In this document: positions 1 through 7,620 of the stretch, piece by piece
How the letters are laid out: each line of letters begins with the position of its first letter
Numbering within the stretch: position 1 is the first letter of the stretch
Assembly: GCF_019049285.1 (NCBI RefSeq)
Contig: NZ_JAGMUL010000019.1
Coordinates: forward strand, 1 to 64,000
DNA: 64,000 nucleotides
From: Streptomyces sp. AC550_RSS872
GTDB taxonomy: Bacteria; Actinomycetota; Actinomycetes; Streptomycetales; Streptomycetaceae
Direction: 5' to 3'
Translations under genes and position numbers: made by a program
The notes under the pieces: generated by a model
What the model was told of the DNA's origin: nothing
What the model saw: only the letters and a program-made list of their open reading frames with translations
The model's database searches: none

Positions 1-390
1 ACAGGAGCGGCACCGGACACAGAGCCCTGCGGGGGCGAGGGTTCGGGCTCGGAGCCCCGCGCGGGAGTAGGTCCGGGCACAGAGCCCTGCACAGGAGCGG
101 CTCCGGGCACAGAGCCCTGCGGGGGCGAGGGTTCGGGCTCGGAGCCCCGCGCGGGAGCGGGCCCGGGCACAGAGCCCTGCACAGGAGCCGGTCCAGGCAC
201 GAAGCCCTGCGCGGGAGCGGGCCCGGGCACAGAGCCCTGCACGGGAGCCGGTCCAGGCACGAAGCCATGCGCGGGAGCGGGCCCGGGTACAGAGCCCTGC
301 GGGGGTGTGGGTTCGAGCTCGGGTCCATGCGGTGACTGGAGTTGGGGGACCCGGCCGTGCGGTGGCTGGAGCCCGGGTGCCGAGGTGTGT
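1..390 (-). repeat. 30-bp tandem repeats encoding decapeptide repeats in the kinase tail
   Basis: From the left edge to about base 390 the DNA is a head-to-tail array of exact 30-bp units, about 13 copies with base substitutions but no indels. In the kinase frame each unit encodes ten residues such as QGSVPGPAPA, with variants RGSEPEPSPP and HGFVPGPAPV. Unit length divisible by three keeps the frame open. The array reaches the window edge, so the copy number is a minimum. Confidence 0.9.
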
Positions 391-1844
391 GTCCGCTCTG
401 GGTGAGGCGCCGGCCCTCCGGCGTCGGCGTCCGCTCCTCGACGCCCCAGGCCGGCCTCGGCCTCCCGAACTCCAGGACCGGCGTCGACGCCCCACATACG
501 GCCAGGCCCAAGGCCGGCCTCGAACTCCTCTCCCGGTCCCCCAGGGCCGGTCTCGGCCTGAGCACTCCGGATTCCAGGGCCGGCCTCGATTTCCGCTACC
601 GAACCCCCAGTGCCGGTCTCAGCCTGAACACCCTCACGCCCGAGGCCGGCTTCGGCCTCCGCCTTCCGGCCCCCGGGTCCCCCACCGCCAACGCCGGCTT
701 CAGCCTCCCGACCTCCAAGGTCGGCCGCGGCCTCCGGACCCCGACCTCCAACCGCCTCCCGACCTCCAAAGCCGACCCCGGCTTCCGCTCGGCGACCCCC
801 CAAGTCAGGTTCAGCTGCCGCTCCCCGGCCCTTGCCGTCGGCCTCGGCCTCGGCCTCCGGAGTCCGCCCCCTAGGACCGACCTCAACCCCCGCTCCCTCA
901 AGCCCGGAACCACCCTCTACCTCAGCACCCGGTCGCCCACCCGCCGCCAGCCCCGAGACTCCCGACCCAGCCCTGTCTCCCCCGCCTCCAGGCCCCTCTC
1001 CCCCCAGCGCCGGCATCGTCGGCGTAGGAACCGGAAACGCCACCGGATCCAGGGCTCTCTCGAGGGCGTCCAGGCCGGGGCGGTGGGTGGGGTCCTTTTG
1101 CAGGAGGGTGGTGAGGACGGCTCGCAAGGGGCCTGCTGTGGGCGGGAGTTCGGGCTCCTCGTAGAGGACGGCGTGCAGGGTCGCCAGGGTGGTGTCGCGG
1201 GCGAAGGGGGAGCGGCCGGCGAGGGCCGCGCTCAGGGTGGCGCCCAGGGACCAGATGTCGGACGGTGGGCCCTGGGGGCGGCCGGAGACACGTTCGGGGG
1301 CCATGTAGTCGGGTGAGCCGACCAGCATGCCGACCATCGTGAGGGCCTTCGCATCCTGGATCGCCGCGATGCCGAAGTCCGTCAGGACCACCCGGCCCCG
1401 CCCGCGTGTCCGCGTCACCTCCGTCTCCACCAGAACGTTGCCCGGCTTGATGTCCCGGTGGAGCACGCCCCGGGCGTGGACCTGGCGCAGTGCCGCGAGC
1501 AGCCCGATGCCGATCCGGGCCGTCTCGCACGGGCCCAGCGGGCCATCCTCCGCGATGATGCGTTCCAGGGAGCGGCCGGCCACCAACTCCATGACGATCC
1601 ACAGACGTTCGCCCTCGTCGACCACGTCGTAGACCCGGACGACGTTGGGGTGGTCGATCCGCGCCGTCGCCCTCGCCTCGCGCAGCGTCCGTTCACGGCG
1701 GGTGCGCGAGTCCTCGGGGTCCAGGCCGTCGATGCGCATTTCCTTGACGGCGACCAGGCGGTCGAGTATTTCGTCGACCGCTCGCCACACCCGCCCCATT
1801 CCCCCCTGGCCGATACTCTCGACCAATCGATAACGGCCCGTCAC
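1..1844 (-). CDS. Serine/threonine protein kinase, PknB type (C-terminus cut by window edge)
   Basis: This is a Hanks-type kinase that phosphorylates proteins on Ser/Thr. Reading from GTG at 1844 it shows the Gly-rich loop GQGGMGRVW (residues 12-20), the ATP lysine in VAVKEM (K34), the catalytic loop HRDIKPGN (129-136), the metal-binding TDFG (155-158) and the SPDYMAPERV activation segment. The kinase domain ends near residue 265. A long Gly/Glu/Ala/Pro-rich tail follows, with degenerate EAEAG(L/V)G blocks and then exact 10-residue repeats. No stop codon occurs before base 1, so the gene continues leftward. No transmembrane segment is visible in the 614 residues seen; one could lie beyond the edge. 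The kinase identity is certain. Its substrates are unknown, and the tail may be a wall-spanning or interaction linker (inference). Confidence 0.93.
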   Translation of the reverse strand, partial: MTGRYRLVESIGQGGMGRVWRAVDEILDRLVAVKEMRIDGLDPEDSRTRRERTLREARATARIDHPNVVRVYDVVDEGERLWIVMELVAGRSLERIIAEDGPLGPCETARIGIGLLAALRQVHARGVLHRDIKPGNVLVETEVTRTRGRGRVVLTDFGIAAIQDAKALTMVGMLVGSPDYMAPERVSGRPQGPPSDIWSLGATLSAALAGRSPFARDTTLATLHAVLYEEPELPPTAGPLRAVLTTLLQKDPTHRPGLDALERALDPVAFPVPTPTMPALGGEGPGGGGDRAGSGVSGLAAGGRPGAEVEGGSGLEGAGVEVGPRGRTPEAEAEADGKGRGAAAEPDLGGRRAEAGVGFGGREAVGGRGPEAAADLGGREAEAGVGGGGPGGRKAEAEAGLGREGVQAETGTGGSVAEIEAGPGIRSAQAETGPGGPGEEFEAGLGPGRMWGVDAGPGVREAEAGLGRRGADADAGGPAPHPERTHTSAPGLQPPHGRVPQLQSPHGPELEPTPPQGSVPGPAPAHGFVPGPAPVQGSVPGPAPAQGFVPGPAPVQGSVPGPAPARGSEPEPSPPQGSVPGAAPVQGSVPGPTPARGSEPEPSPPQGSVSGAAP

Positions 1845-1890
1845 CAGTAAACCTGGAAGCCCGCCGTTCCTCGCACCATCACCTGCATGA

Positions 1891-1988
1891 TCAGGGTTCC
1901 CTGAACTTCCCATGTTTCCCACGTTTCCCGGCAATCCGCTGCACCCCCCACTACGCCGCATCGGACATCCGCCATTGAAACACAATGG
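1891..1988. promoter_or_regulatory. Divergent intergenic region with two inverted repeats
   Basis: Between the kinase and the LPKTG protein gene there are two short perfect inverted repeats. TCAGGGTTCCCTGA lies at 1891-1904, and CCATTG/CAATGG with a 5-nt spacer at 1972-1988. They are plausible operators for one or both divergent genes. No known regulator motif was recognised. Confidence 0.35.
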
Positions 1989-2079
1989 TCACACTTCAAG
2001 CCGTACCAGCATAGTGCGGAGAAATCTTGTGGTAGCTCTTCAAGTACTGCGAATTCAGGCGCAGGCAAGGGGGACGAAC

Positions 2080-2817
2080 ATGAGTTCTCGCATGAGTTCT
2101 CGTCGCACGACGGCCATCGCAGGGTCGCTGGTCGCGACATCTTTCTCGGCAGTGCTGATCTTTTCCGCCACTGCCGGCGCGGACGACCAGGGTCCTGGCA
2201 GCAGCAAGGGGGGAAAGGTCATCGACGAGGCGCCGGCAGGGGTGAAACTGACGACTCTGCTGCCCGAAAAGATCTCGGTGGACAACAGTTCGCAGGAGAC
2301 CGGAATCACCGCCACGGTGAAGAACGAAGGGACCAAGGACAGCGGAAAGATCCAGCTTTTGGTCGTCGGTTTCGACGGCCTTACGGTCAAGAATGTCGAG
2401 GGCTGTTCAGCTATCGCGGAAGGCAGTCTTCCGGAGGGCTCGAACAGCGGTTTCGCCTGTGCCGTCGACAATCTCCCGGCCGGTGAGTCGAAGTCGTACG
2501 CCGTCAAGGCGACGTACGACCTGGGCAGGACCGGGAAGATCTGCCTTCCCGTCCAGACCGGCGACGGCAAGAAGACGTACTGGCAGCAGGGCCCGGTGCC
2601 GTTCGGTACGACGAATCCGTCGCCCGACGCCCCGGCCACCCCGCTGCTCCTCGGCACCGACAACAAGCCGGTCGCACCGGGCGCCGACGAGCTGCCCAAG
2701 ACCGGCCTCGGCCGTGACGTCCTGCCGCTGGGCGCGGCCGGCGCGGCGCTGATCGCGGTGGGCGCGGCCGGGCTGTGGTGGTCCCAACTGCGGCGGGCCG
2801 GACAGCACGCCGACTGA
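2080..2817 (+). CDS. Secreted protein with LPKTG sortase signal
   Basis: This is a 245-residue exported protein of unknown function that is probably attached to the wall by a sortase. An N-terminal signal peptide (hydrophobic stretch about residues 14-36, AGADDQ after it) precedes an extracellular domain of about 165 residues with two cysteine positions (EGCSAIA, GFACAV) and the feel of a DUF11/CARDB-like beta-domain. The C-terminus has the full sorting architecture: ELPKTG, a hydrophobic helix and a final QLRRAG positive tail. ATG 2080 is chosen because AGGGGG lies 7 bases upstream; a second in-frame ATG at 2092 also fits. Class E sortases of Streptomyces usually recognise LAXTG, so LPKTG is less usual. 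The ligand is unknown. Confidence 0.8.
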   Translation: MSSRMSSRRTTAIAGSLVATSFSAVLIFSATAGADDQGPGSSKGGKVIDEAPAGVKLTTLLPEKISVDNSSQETGITATVKNEGTKDSGKIQLLVVGFDGLTVKNVEGCSAIAEGSLPEGSNSGFACAVDNLPAGESKSYAVKATYDLGRTGKICLPVQTGDGKKTYWQQGPVPFGTTNPSPDAPATPLLLGTDNKPVAPGADELPKTGLGRDVLPLGAAGAALIAVGAAGLWWSQLRRAGQHAD

Positions 2818-2837
2818 GCGGGGACTCCTCGGAAATC

Positions 2838-2876
2838 GGCCGGATAACCTGACGGCAGGTGTCAGGTTATCCGGCC
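2838..2876. terminator. Perfect 16-bp hairpin
   Basis: The arms 2838-2853 and 2861-2876 are perfect reverse complements with a 7-nt loop. There is no T-run, which is common for actinobacterial terminators. It closes the LPKTG gene and lies just before the FAD oxidoreductase start, so a role in the leader of that gene is also possible. Confidence 0.6.
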
Positions 2877-2888
2877 ACTCTGTGTGCC

Positions 2889-4229
2889 ATGACCTCCATG
2901 ACCTCCATGACCTCCTCGCGGCACCTCACCGAACTGCCGCTTCTCCGTCCCGGCGACCCCGGCTACGACGACGAACTCGCCGGATTCCAGACCGGCTTCG
3001 CCCAGCGGCCCGACCTTGTCGTCCCGGCCCGCGGCACCGCCGATGTGGCGGCCGCGGTGCGGTACGCGGCCGAGCGGCGGCTGCCCGTCGGCATCAAGGC
3101 GACGGGCCATGGACTTCCCGGGCCGGTCGACGGCGGGGTCCTCGTCTCGACCCGGCACATGGACCGGGTGAGCGTGGATCCCGAGGCCCGCACGGCCCGC
3201 GTCCAGGCGGGCGTGCGCTGGGGGCAGGTCGTGGCGGCAGCCGAGCCGTACGGGCTGGCGCCGTTGAACGGCTCGGCCCCGTCCGTGGGCGCCGTGTCGT
3301 ACACGCTGGGCGGCGGACTCGGCGTCCTCGCCCGCGAGTTCGGGTACGCCGCCGACCACGTACGGTCCCTCGACATCGTCACCGCGGACGGCCGGGCACG
3401 TCATGTCACCCCGGGGTCCGACCTGTACTGGGCCCTCCTCGGCGGGGGCCACGCCTTCGGTGTCGTCACCGAGATGGAGATCGGCCTCGTCCCCGTCCGC
3501 ACGCTCTACGGCGGATCCCTCGCCTTCGACGGGCGGGACGTCGATCCGGCGGTGGTACTGCGGGCGTACGAGGAGTGGACGCGGACCGTGCCCGACGGGC
3601 TGACGTCGTCCTTCGCCGCCGTACCGTATCCGGACATCCCGGCTCTGCCGCCGCATGTGCGCGGGCGGTACGTCGTCTCGGTGCGGGTCGCCCACACCGG
3701 CCCCGACGGTGATCGGATCGTCGCCCCGTTGCGCAGGGTCGGGGCGGTGCTGTCCGACTCCCTGCGCGAGATGCCGTACGCCGAGAGCCACACCATCCAC
3801 AGCGACCCGGACTTCCCGCACGCCTACTACGGGGACAGCGCGGTGTTGGGTGAGTGGGACCTCGACGCGGTGGCCGGGGTGCTCGGGCGGACCGGGCCGG
3901 AGGCCGCCGGGGCCATGTGCGTCGTGCAGGTCAATCATCTCGGGGGCGCGCTCGCCCGGCCCGCTCCGAACTCGGTGCCGTATCGCGAAGGCACCTTCCT
4001 GGTGCGGATGTTGACCATGGCGGACCGGGAGCGGGCCCGCGAGATCCTGGACCCCGCCTTCGAGCTGCTCGCGCCCGTCACGCTCGGGCGGGCCGTCAAC
4101 TTCGCCTTCGGCGCCGGGGATCGGGGCGCCGGGCTGTACGACGCCACAACGCGCGAGAGGCTCGCCGGGATCAAGTCGCGGTACGACCCGGCGAACCTCT
4201 TCCGCAGGAACTACGGCGTCAGCGGTTGA
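2889..4229 (+). CDS. FAD-binding oxidoreductase, PCMH/BBE (berberine bridge) family
   Basis: This 446-residue flavoprotein oxidises an unidentified small substrate. The PCMH FAD-binding domain covers about residues 35-210, with the motif GHGLPGPVDGG, the VQAGVRW strand, SVGAVSYTLGGGLG (flavin pyrophosphate loop) and GGGHAFGVVTEM. The C-terminal berberine-bridge segment ends in YDPANLFRRNYG, the family's conserved tail. No RBS stands before the ATG at 2889, and two further in-frame ATGs follow at 2898 and 2907 in a small MTSMTSMTS repeat, so the exact start is uncertain. A leaderless message is possible. The 3' end overlaps the convergent bioY by 11 bases. Family confidence is high; the substrate is unknown. 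Confidence 0.85.
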   Translation: MTSMTSMTSSRHLTELPLLRPGDPGYDDELAGFQTGFAQRPDLVVPARGTADVAAAVRYAAERRLPVGIKATGHGLPGPVDGGVLVSTRHMDRVSVDPEARTARVQAGVRWGQVVAAAEPYGLAPLNGSAPSVGAVSYTLGGGLGVLAREFGYAADHVRSLDIVTADGRARHVTPGSDLYWALLGGGHAFGVVTEMEIGLVPVRTLYGGSLAFDGRDVDPAVVLRAYEEWTRTVPDGLTSSFAAVPYPDIPALPPHVRGRYVVSVRVAHTGPDGDRIVAPLRRVGAVLSDSLREMPYAESHTIHSDPDFPHAYYGDSAVLGEWDLDAVAGVLGRTGPEAAGAMCVVQVNHLGGALARPAPNSVPYREGTFLVRMLTMADRERAREILDPAFELLAPVTLGRAVNFAFGAGDRGAGLYDATTRERLAGIKSRYDPANLFRRNYGVSG

Positions 4230-4806
4230 GCAGCTTCCAGGTGGTGGGCAGGGCGCCCATCGCCAGGGCCGCCTTCAGGGCGTCGCCGATCAGGAACGGG
4301 GTGAGGCCGGCCGCGATGGCCGCGGTCGCCGACATGCCGGTGGCGAGGGCCAGGTACGGGACGCCGACGGCGTAGATGATCGCCTCGCCCAGCAGCATCG
4401 CGCCCGCGGTGCGCAGCGCGGTGCGGTCGGCTCCGCGGCGGGCCAGGGCGCCGACGACGGTGGAGGCGAGGATCATGCCGAGGATGTAGCCGAAGGACGG
4501 GGCCGCGGCGCCGGAGGTACCGTCCGCGAACCACGGCACGCCCGCGATGCCCGCCAGCGCGTACAGCGCGAGGGAGAGGAAGCCGCGGCCGGCGCCGAGG
4601 GCCGTGCCGACCAGCAGCACCGCGAGGGTCTGGCCGGTCACCGGCACCGGGGAGCCCGGCACGGGCACGGAGATCTGGGCCGCGAGGCCGGTGAACGCGG
4701 CGCCGCCGACGACGAGCGCGATGTCGCGGAGTCGGGAGGCCGGGATCAGGTCGGCGAGGACCTGCCCGGGGCGGGCGGGGGCGGCAGCGGTGGCGGCGGT
4801 GCTCAT
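4219..4806 (-). CDS. bioY: BioY biotin transporter, substrate-binding (S) component
   Basis: This 195-residue integral membrane protein captures biotin for an ECF-type uptake system. About six hydrophobic helices are visible. The family signature is clear: QISVPVPGSPVPVTGQTLAVLL followed by GRGFLSLALYALAGIAGVP and FGYILGM (only parts quoted). Start ATG 4806 is preceded by GGAG five bases upstream; a longer in-frame reading to 4890 lacks support. No ecfA/ecfT genes are adjacent, so it either works alone or shares an energising module encoded elsewhere. Its stop region overlaps the 3' end of the convergent oxidoreductase by 11 bases. No BirA-like operator was identified upstream. Confidence 0.9.
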   Translation of the reverse strand: MSTAATAAAPARPGQVLADLIPASRLRDIALVVGGAAFTGLAAQISVPVPGSPVPVTGQTLAVLLVGTALGAGRGFLSLALYALAGIAGVPWFADGTSGAAAPSFGYILGMILASTVVGALARRGADRTALRTAGAMLLGEAIIYAVGVPYLALATGMSATAAIAAGLTPFLIGDALKAALAMGALPTTWKLLNR

Positions 4807-5014
4807 GGGGACTCCGCTAAGTGAGGGCGGTAGGGGACCTTGTGACGCTATCCCAGGGGGTTTCGGCGCCTCACCGTCAGTGGCCGACAAAGCGCGGCGC
4901 GTGGGGTTGGTGGGCTTCGGACAAAGGGTGGGGGTTACACGGGGTACGGGGTGATGACGGTCACTGAGGCAGGGACATTCACCTCACACAGCGGGTCTGG
5001 GGCCGACTGTAGGG

Positions 5015-5207
5015 GTTCGACAATCGGGAACCTCACTGCTGGGCGTCACCGCCGCTGCCGCCGGCCTCACCGGCTGCGCCGAGAGCAGCGCCGCCGACGC
5101 GGCCGACGCGGCCGAGGGGGGCCTCCACCGCCCCGCTCGCCAAGAAGGTTCCCGCCGGAACCACGCCGGTCGTCACGCCCGCCGCCACCCCGGCCGCCGC
5201 CGCATAG
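5015..5207 (+). pseudogene. Possible frameshifted remnant of a small lipoprotein gene
   Basis: Two adjoining frames read like one decayed protein. The frame from 5015 gives a signal-peptide-like stretch with a lipobox-type end (SLLGVTAAAAGLTGCAES). At a run of five G (5116-5120) the sense moves by one base into STAPLAKKVPAGTTPVV and an Ala/Pro tail, stopping at 5205-5207. No start codon remains upstream in the first frame. Removing one G joins the two. This reading is an inference from protein-like composition only; the 4807-5350 stretch has no other gene I can support. Confidence 0.35.
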
Positions 5208-5237
5208 TCACCGCGTAGTCACCGCGTAGTCACCACG
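5205..5237. repeat. Three 11-bp direct repeats upstream of the permease leader
   Basis: The unit TAGTCACCGCG occurs at 5205-5215 and 5216-5226, then as TAGTCACCACG at 5227-5237. An 11-bp period places each copy on one helical face, as in stacked activator or repressor sites. It lies about 115 bases before the permease start. Confidence 0.5.
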
Positions 5238-5268
5238 TCACCTACAGTGCGGCAGCTGTCCGCATAGT

Positions 5269-5320
5269 GGGCAGTCTCTCCTTCTGAGCGGAGAGACTGC
5301 CCAGACTGTGGGCGTTTTTT
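5269..5320 (+). promoter_or_regulatory. Two overlapping hairpins plus T6: attenuator-like leader of the permease
   Basis: A perfect 13-bp stem (5269-5281 with 5290-5302, 8-nt loop) shares bases 5299-5302 with a second small stem GCCCA/TGGGC (5299-5303 with 5309-5313). The second stem is followed by G and six T at 5315-5320. The two stems cannot form together. The T-run ends 30 bases before the permease ATG, so the second stem could act as an intrinsic terminator that the first prevents. The plain alternative is that this is only the terminator of an upstream short transcript. Confidence 0.5.
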
Positions 5321-5350
5321 GCCCTCTCACGCATTGGACGAGCCGCGCCC

Positions 5351-6739
5351 ATGCCCCACTCCACCGCTCAGGCGCCCCCGCAGGCGGACGAAGTCTCCCT
5401 GTCCCACGGCCTCAAGCAGCGCCACCTGTCGATGATCGCCCTCGGCGGCGTCATCGGCGCGGGCCTCTTCGTCGGCTCCGGCGCCGGTATCGCCGCCGCC
5501 GGCCCCTCGATCGTCATCGCCTATGTGATCTCCGGCCTCCTCGTGATGCTGGTGATGAGGATGCTCGGCGAGATGTCGGCCGCGTATCCCTCCTCCGGCT
5601 CCTTCTCCGCGCACGCCGAGCGGGCGATCGGCCCCTGGGCGGGCTTCACGGCCGGCTGGTCCTTCTGGGTGCTGCTCTGCACGGCCGTCGGCCTGGAGGG
5701 CATCGGCGCCGCGAAGATCGTCACGACCTGGCTGCCGCACACGCCCGAGTGGGCCTGGGTGGCGCTGTTCATGGTCGTCTTCTGCGGCGCGAACCTGGCG
5801 GCCGTGAAGAACTTCGGCGAGTTCGAGTTCTGGTTCGCGGCGCTGAAGGTCGGCGCGATCGGGCTGTTCCTGGTGCTGGGCGGGCTGGCCGTCGCGGGCG
5901 TCCTGCCGGGCACGGACGCCCCGGGCACCGCGAATCTCACGGGCGCGGGCGGCTTCCTGCCGAACGGCACCGAGGGACTGATCATCGGTCTGCTGGCCTC
6001 CGTCTTCGCCTACGGCGGCATGGAGACGGTCACCATCGCGGCCGCCGAGTCGGAGAACCCGGTCAGCGGCGTGGCGAGCGCCGTCCGCACGGCCATGTGG
6101 CGGATCGCCCTCTTCTACATCGGCTCGATGGCGGTCGTCGTCACCCTCGTCCCGTGGGACTCCAAGGAGGTCGTCGAGAAGGGCCCGTACGTCGCCACCC
6201 TCGACCACCTCGGCATCCCCGGCGCCGGCCAGGTGATGAACGTGGTGGTCCTGGTCGCCCTTCTGAGCGCCATGAACGCCAACATCTACGGTTCCTCGCG
6301 CATCGCGTACTCCCTCGTCCGGCGCGGCCAGGGTCCGAAGGCAATGGGCCGCGTGTCGGCCGGCGTCCCGCGCATCGCGGTCCTCGCCTCCTCCGTCTTC
6401 GGCTTCGTCTGCGTCGTGCTGTCCTACTGGCGGCCGGACGACGTCTTCCCCTGGCTGCTGAACATGATCGGCGCGGTCATCCTCGTCGTCTGGATCTTCA
6501 TCGCCGTCTCCCAGCTGCGGCTGCGCAGCCGTCTGGAGCGCGAGGCGCCGCAGAAGCTGGTCGTGCGGATGTGGGCGTTCCCCGTGCTGACCTGGGTGGC
6601 GCTGGCCGGCATGGTGGCGATCTTCGTCCTCATGGCGCGGGAACCGGACACGCGGGTGCAGCTGTACTCGACGGGCGGGATGACGCTGTTCCTGGCGGTC
6701 GCCGGGTACGCGCGGCAGCGGGCGCGCGCCCGGAGCTGA
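5351..6739 (+). CDS. Amino-acid permease, APC superfamily (GABA/aromatic permease type)
   Basis: This 462-residue cytoplasmic-membrane transporter probably imports an amino acid or GABA by proton symport. It has about 12 transmembrane helices. The first helix carries the APC signature MIALGGVIGAGLFVGSG, followed by GPSIVIAYVISG and the MLGEMSAAYPSSGSFS loop, all typical of the AAT/GabP subgroup. VFAYGGMETVTIAAAE matches the unwound helix 6 substrate region. ATG 5351 is the only good start; no clear Shine-Dalgarno sequence is present, and the leader folds into two competing hairpins upstream. It is a monocistronic unit closed by a strong hairpin. Substrate assignment within the family is not possible by eye. 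Confidence 0.88.
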   Translation: MPHSTAQAPPQADEVSLSHGLKQRHLSMIALGGVIGAGLFVGSGAGIAAAGPSIVIAYVISGLLVMLVMRMLGEMSAAYPSSGSFSAHAERAIGPWAGFTAGWSFWVLLCTAVGLEGIGAAKIVTTWLPHTPEWAWVALFMVVFCGANLAAVKNFGEFEFWFAALKVGAIGLFLVLGGLAVAGVLPGTDAPGTANLTGAGGFLPNGTEGLIIGLLASVFAYGGMETVTIAAAESENPVSGVASAVRTAMWRIALFYIGSMAVVVTLVPWDSKEVVEKGPYVATLDHLGIPGAGQVMNVVVLVALLSAMNANIYGSSRIAYSLVRRGQGPKAMGRVSAGVPRIAVLASSVFGFVCVVLSYWRPDDVFPWLLNMIGAVILVVWIFIAVSQLRLRSRLEREAPQKLVVRMWAFPVLTWVALAGMVAIFVLMAREPDTRVQLYSTGGMTLFLAVAGYARQRARARS

Positions 6740-6755
6740 CGCCGCTTCGACGCCA

Positions 6756-6790
6756 AAAGGGCCCCCATGTGATCCACATGGGGGCCCTTT
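6756..6790 (+). terminator. Strong 16-bp terminator hairpin after the permease
   Basis: The arms 6756-6771 and 6775-6790 are perfect complements with a 3-nt loop and end in TTT. The hairpin separates the permease from the sodF promoter, whose Nur box starts 16 bases later. Confidence 0.85.
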
Positions 6791-6805
6791 GCTGTTAGCT
6801 TGTTG

Positions 6806-6822
6806 TTGCAAGCTACTTGCAA
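6806..6822. promoter_or_regulatory. Nur (nickel-uptake regulator) box of sodF
   Basis: TTGCAAGCTACTTGCAA at 6806-6822 is a perfect inverted repeat of TTGCAA with a 5-base spacer. It matches the published Nur consensus (tTGCaa-N5-ttGCAA) from S. coelicolor, where Nur with nickel represses sodF. It sits 24 bases before the sodF ATG, so a bound repressor would block the promoter. Confidence 0.85.
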
Positions 6823-6846
6823 TAAGAGCTCTGAGGGGAACCCTTC

Positions 6847-7488
6847 ATGCCCGTCTACACACTCCCGGAACTGCCGTACGACTACTCCGCGCTGGCGCCG
6901 GTGATCAGCCCCGAGATCATCGAACTGCACCACGACAAGCACCACGCGGCCTACGTCAAAGGCGCCAACGACACGCTGGAGCAGCTGGCGGAGGCGCGGG
7001 ACAAGGAGCAGTGGGGGTCGATCAACGGCCTGGAGAAGAACCTGGCCTTCCATCTGTCCGGGCACATCCTGCACAGCATCTACTGGCAGAACATGACCGG
7101 TGCCGGTGGCGGGGAGCCGCTGGAGAAGGACGGCGTGGGCGAACTGGCGGACGCCATCGCCGAGTCGTTCGGATCGTTCGCGGGCTTCAAGGCGCAGCTG
7201 ACCAAGGCCGCCGCGACCACGCAGGGCTCCGGCTGGGGTGTGCTGGCGTACGAGCCGCTGAGCGGACGGCTGATCGTCGAGCAGGTCTACGACCACCAGG
7301 GCAACGTCGGCCAGGGCGCCACGCCGATCCTCGTGTTCGACGCCTGGGAGCACGCCTTCTACCTCCAGTACAAGAACCAGAAGGTCGACTTCATCGACGC
7401 CATGTGGGCCGTCGTCAACTGGCAGGACGTGGCCCGGCGTTACGAGGCCGCCAAGTCCCGTACGGACGTCCTGCTGCTCGCGCCGTAA
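6847..7488 (+). CDS. sodF: Superoxide dismutase, Fe/Mn type
   Basis: This 213-residue cytoplasmic enzyme converts superoxide to oxygen and hydrogen peroxide. The N-terminal helical hairpin has [12 protein letters not shown] and [12 protein letters not shown], which supply two metal histidines. The C-terminal domain has [10 protein letters not shown] and [11 protein letters not shown] with the metal Asp and His. Its length is standard for the family. ATG 6847 follows GAGGGG. The Nur box directly upstream predicts repression when nickel is plentiful, when NiSOD (sodN) takes over. A 3' untranslated region of about 100 bases ends in a strong hairpin; in S. coelicolor the corresponding region yields a small RNA acting on sodN. 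Confidence 0.95.
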   Translation: MPVYTLPELPYDYSALAPVISPEIIELHHDKHHAAYVKGANDTLEQLAEARDKEQWGSINGLEKNLAFHLSGHILHSIYWQNMTGAGGGEPLEKDGVGELADAIAESFGSFAGFKAQLTKAAATTQGSGWGVLAYEPLSGRLIVEQVYDHQGNVGQGATPILVFDAWEHAFYLQYKNQKVDFIDAMWAVVNWQDVARRYEAAKSRTDVLLLAP

Positions 7489-7553
7489 CGGCGCCCCCGG
7501 CGTCCTGCCTCGTGATCGTCTTCTCACCCTTCACGAAGGCGGGCGGAATGAAG

Positions 7554-7588
7554 GAAGCCCCCGCGAGGACGTGACTCGCGGGGGCTTC
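7554..7588 (+). terminator. sodF terminator hairpin
   Basis: The arms 7554-7567 and 7575-7588 are perfect 14-bp complements (GAAGCCCCCGCGAG and its reverse complement) with a 7-nt loop. It ends the sodF message and would form the 3' end of any sodF-derived small RNA. Confidence 0.85.
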
Positions 7589-7620
7589 TGCGTGCCGGGG
7601 AGCAAGCGTCGGGGCAGGTG

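Noticed and set aside
5026..5038. GGTTCGAC-like string resembling a tRNA T-loop
   Set aside because: There is no acceptor stem, anticodon arm or CCA-proximal pairing around it.
6806..6822. TTGCAA palindrome as a LacI/MalR-type operator
   Set aside because: The exact TTGCAA-N5-TTGCAA spacing and position before sodF fit Nur much better.
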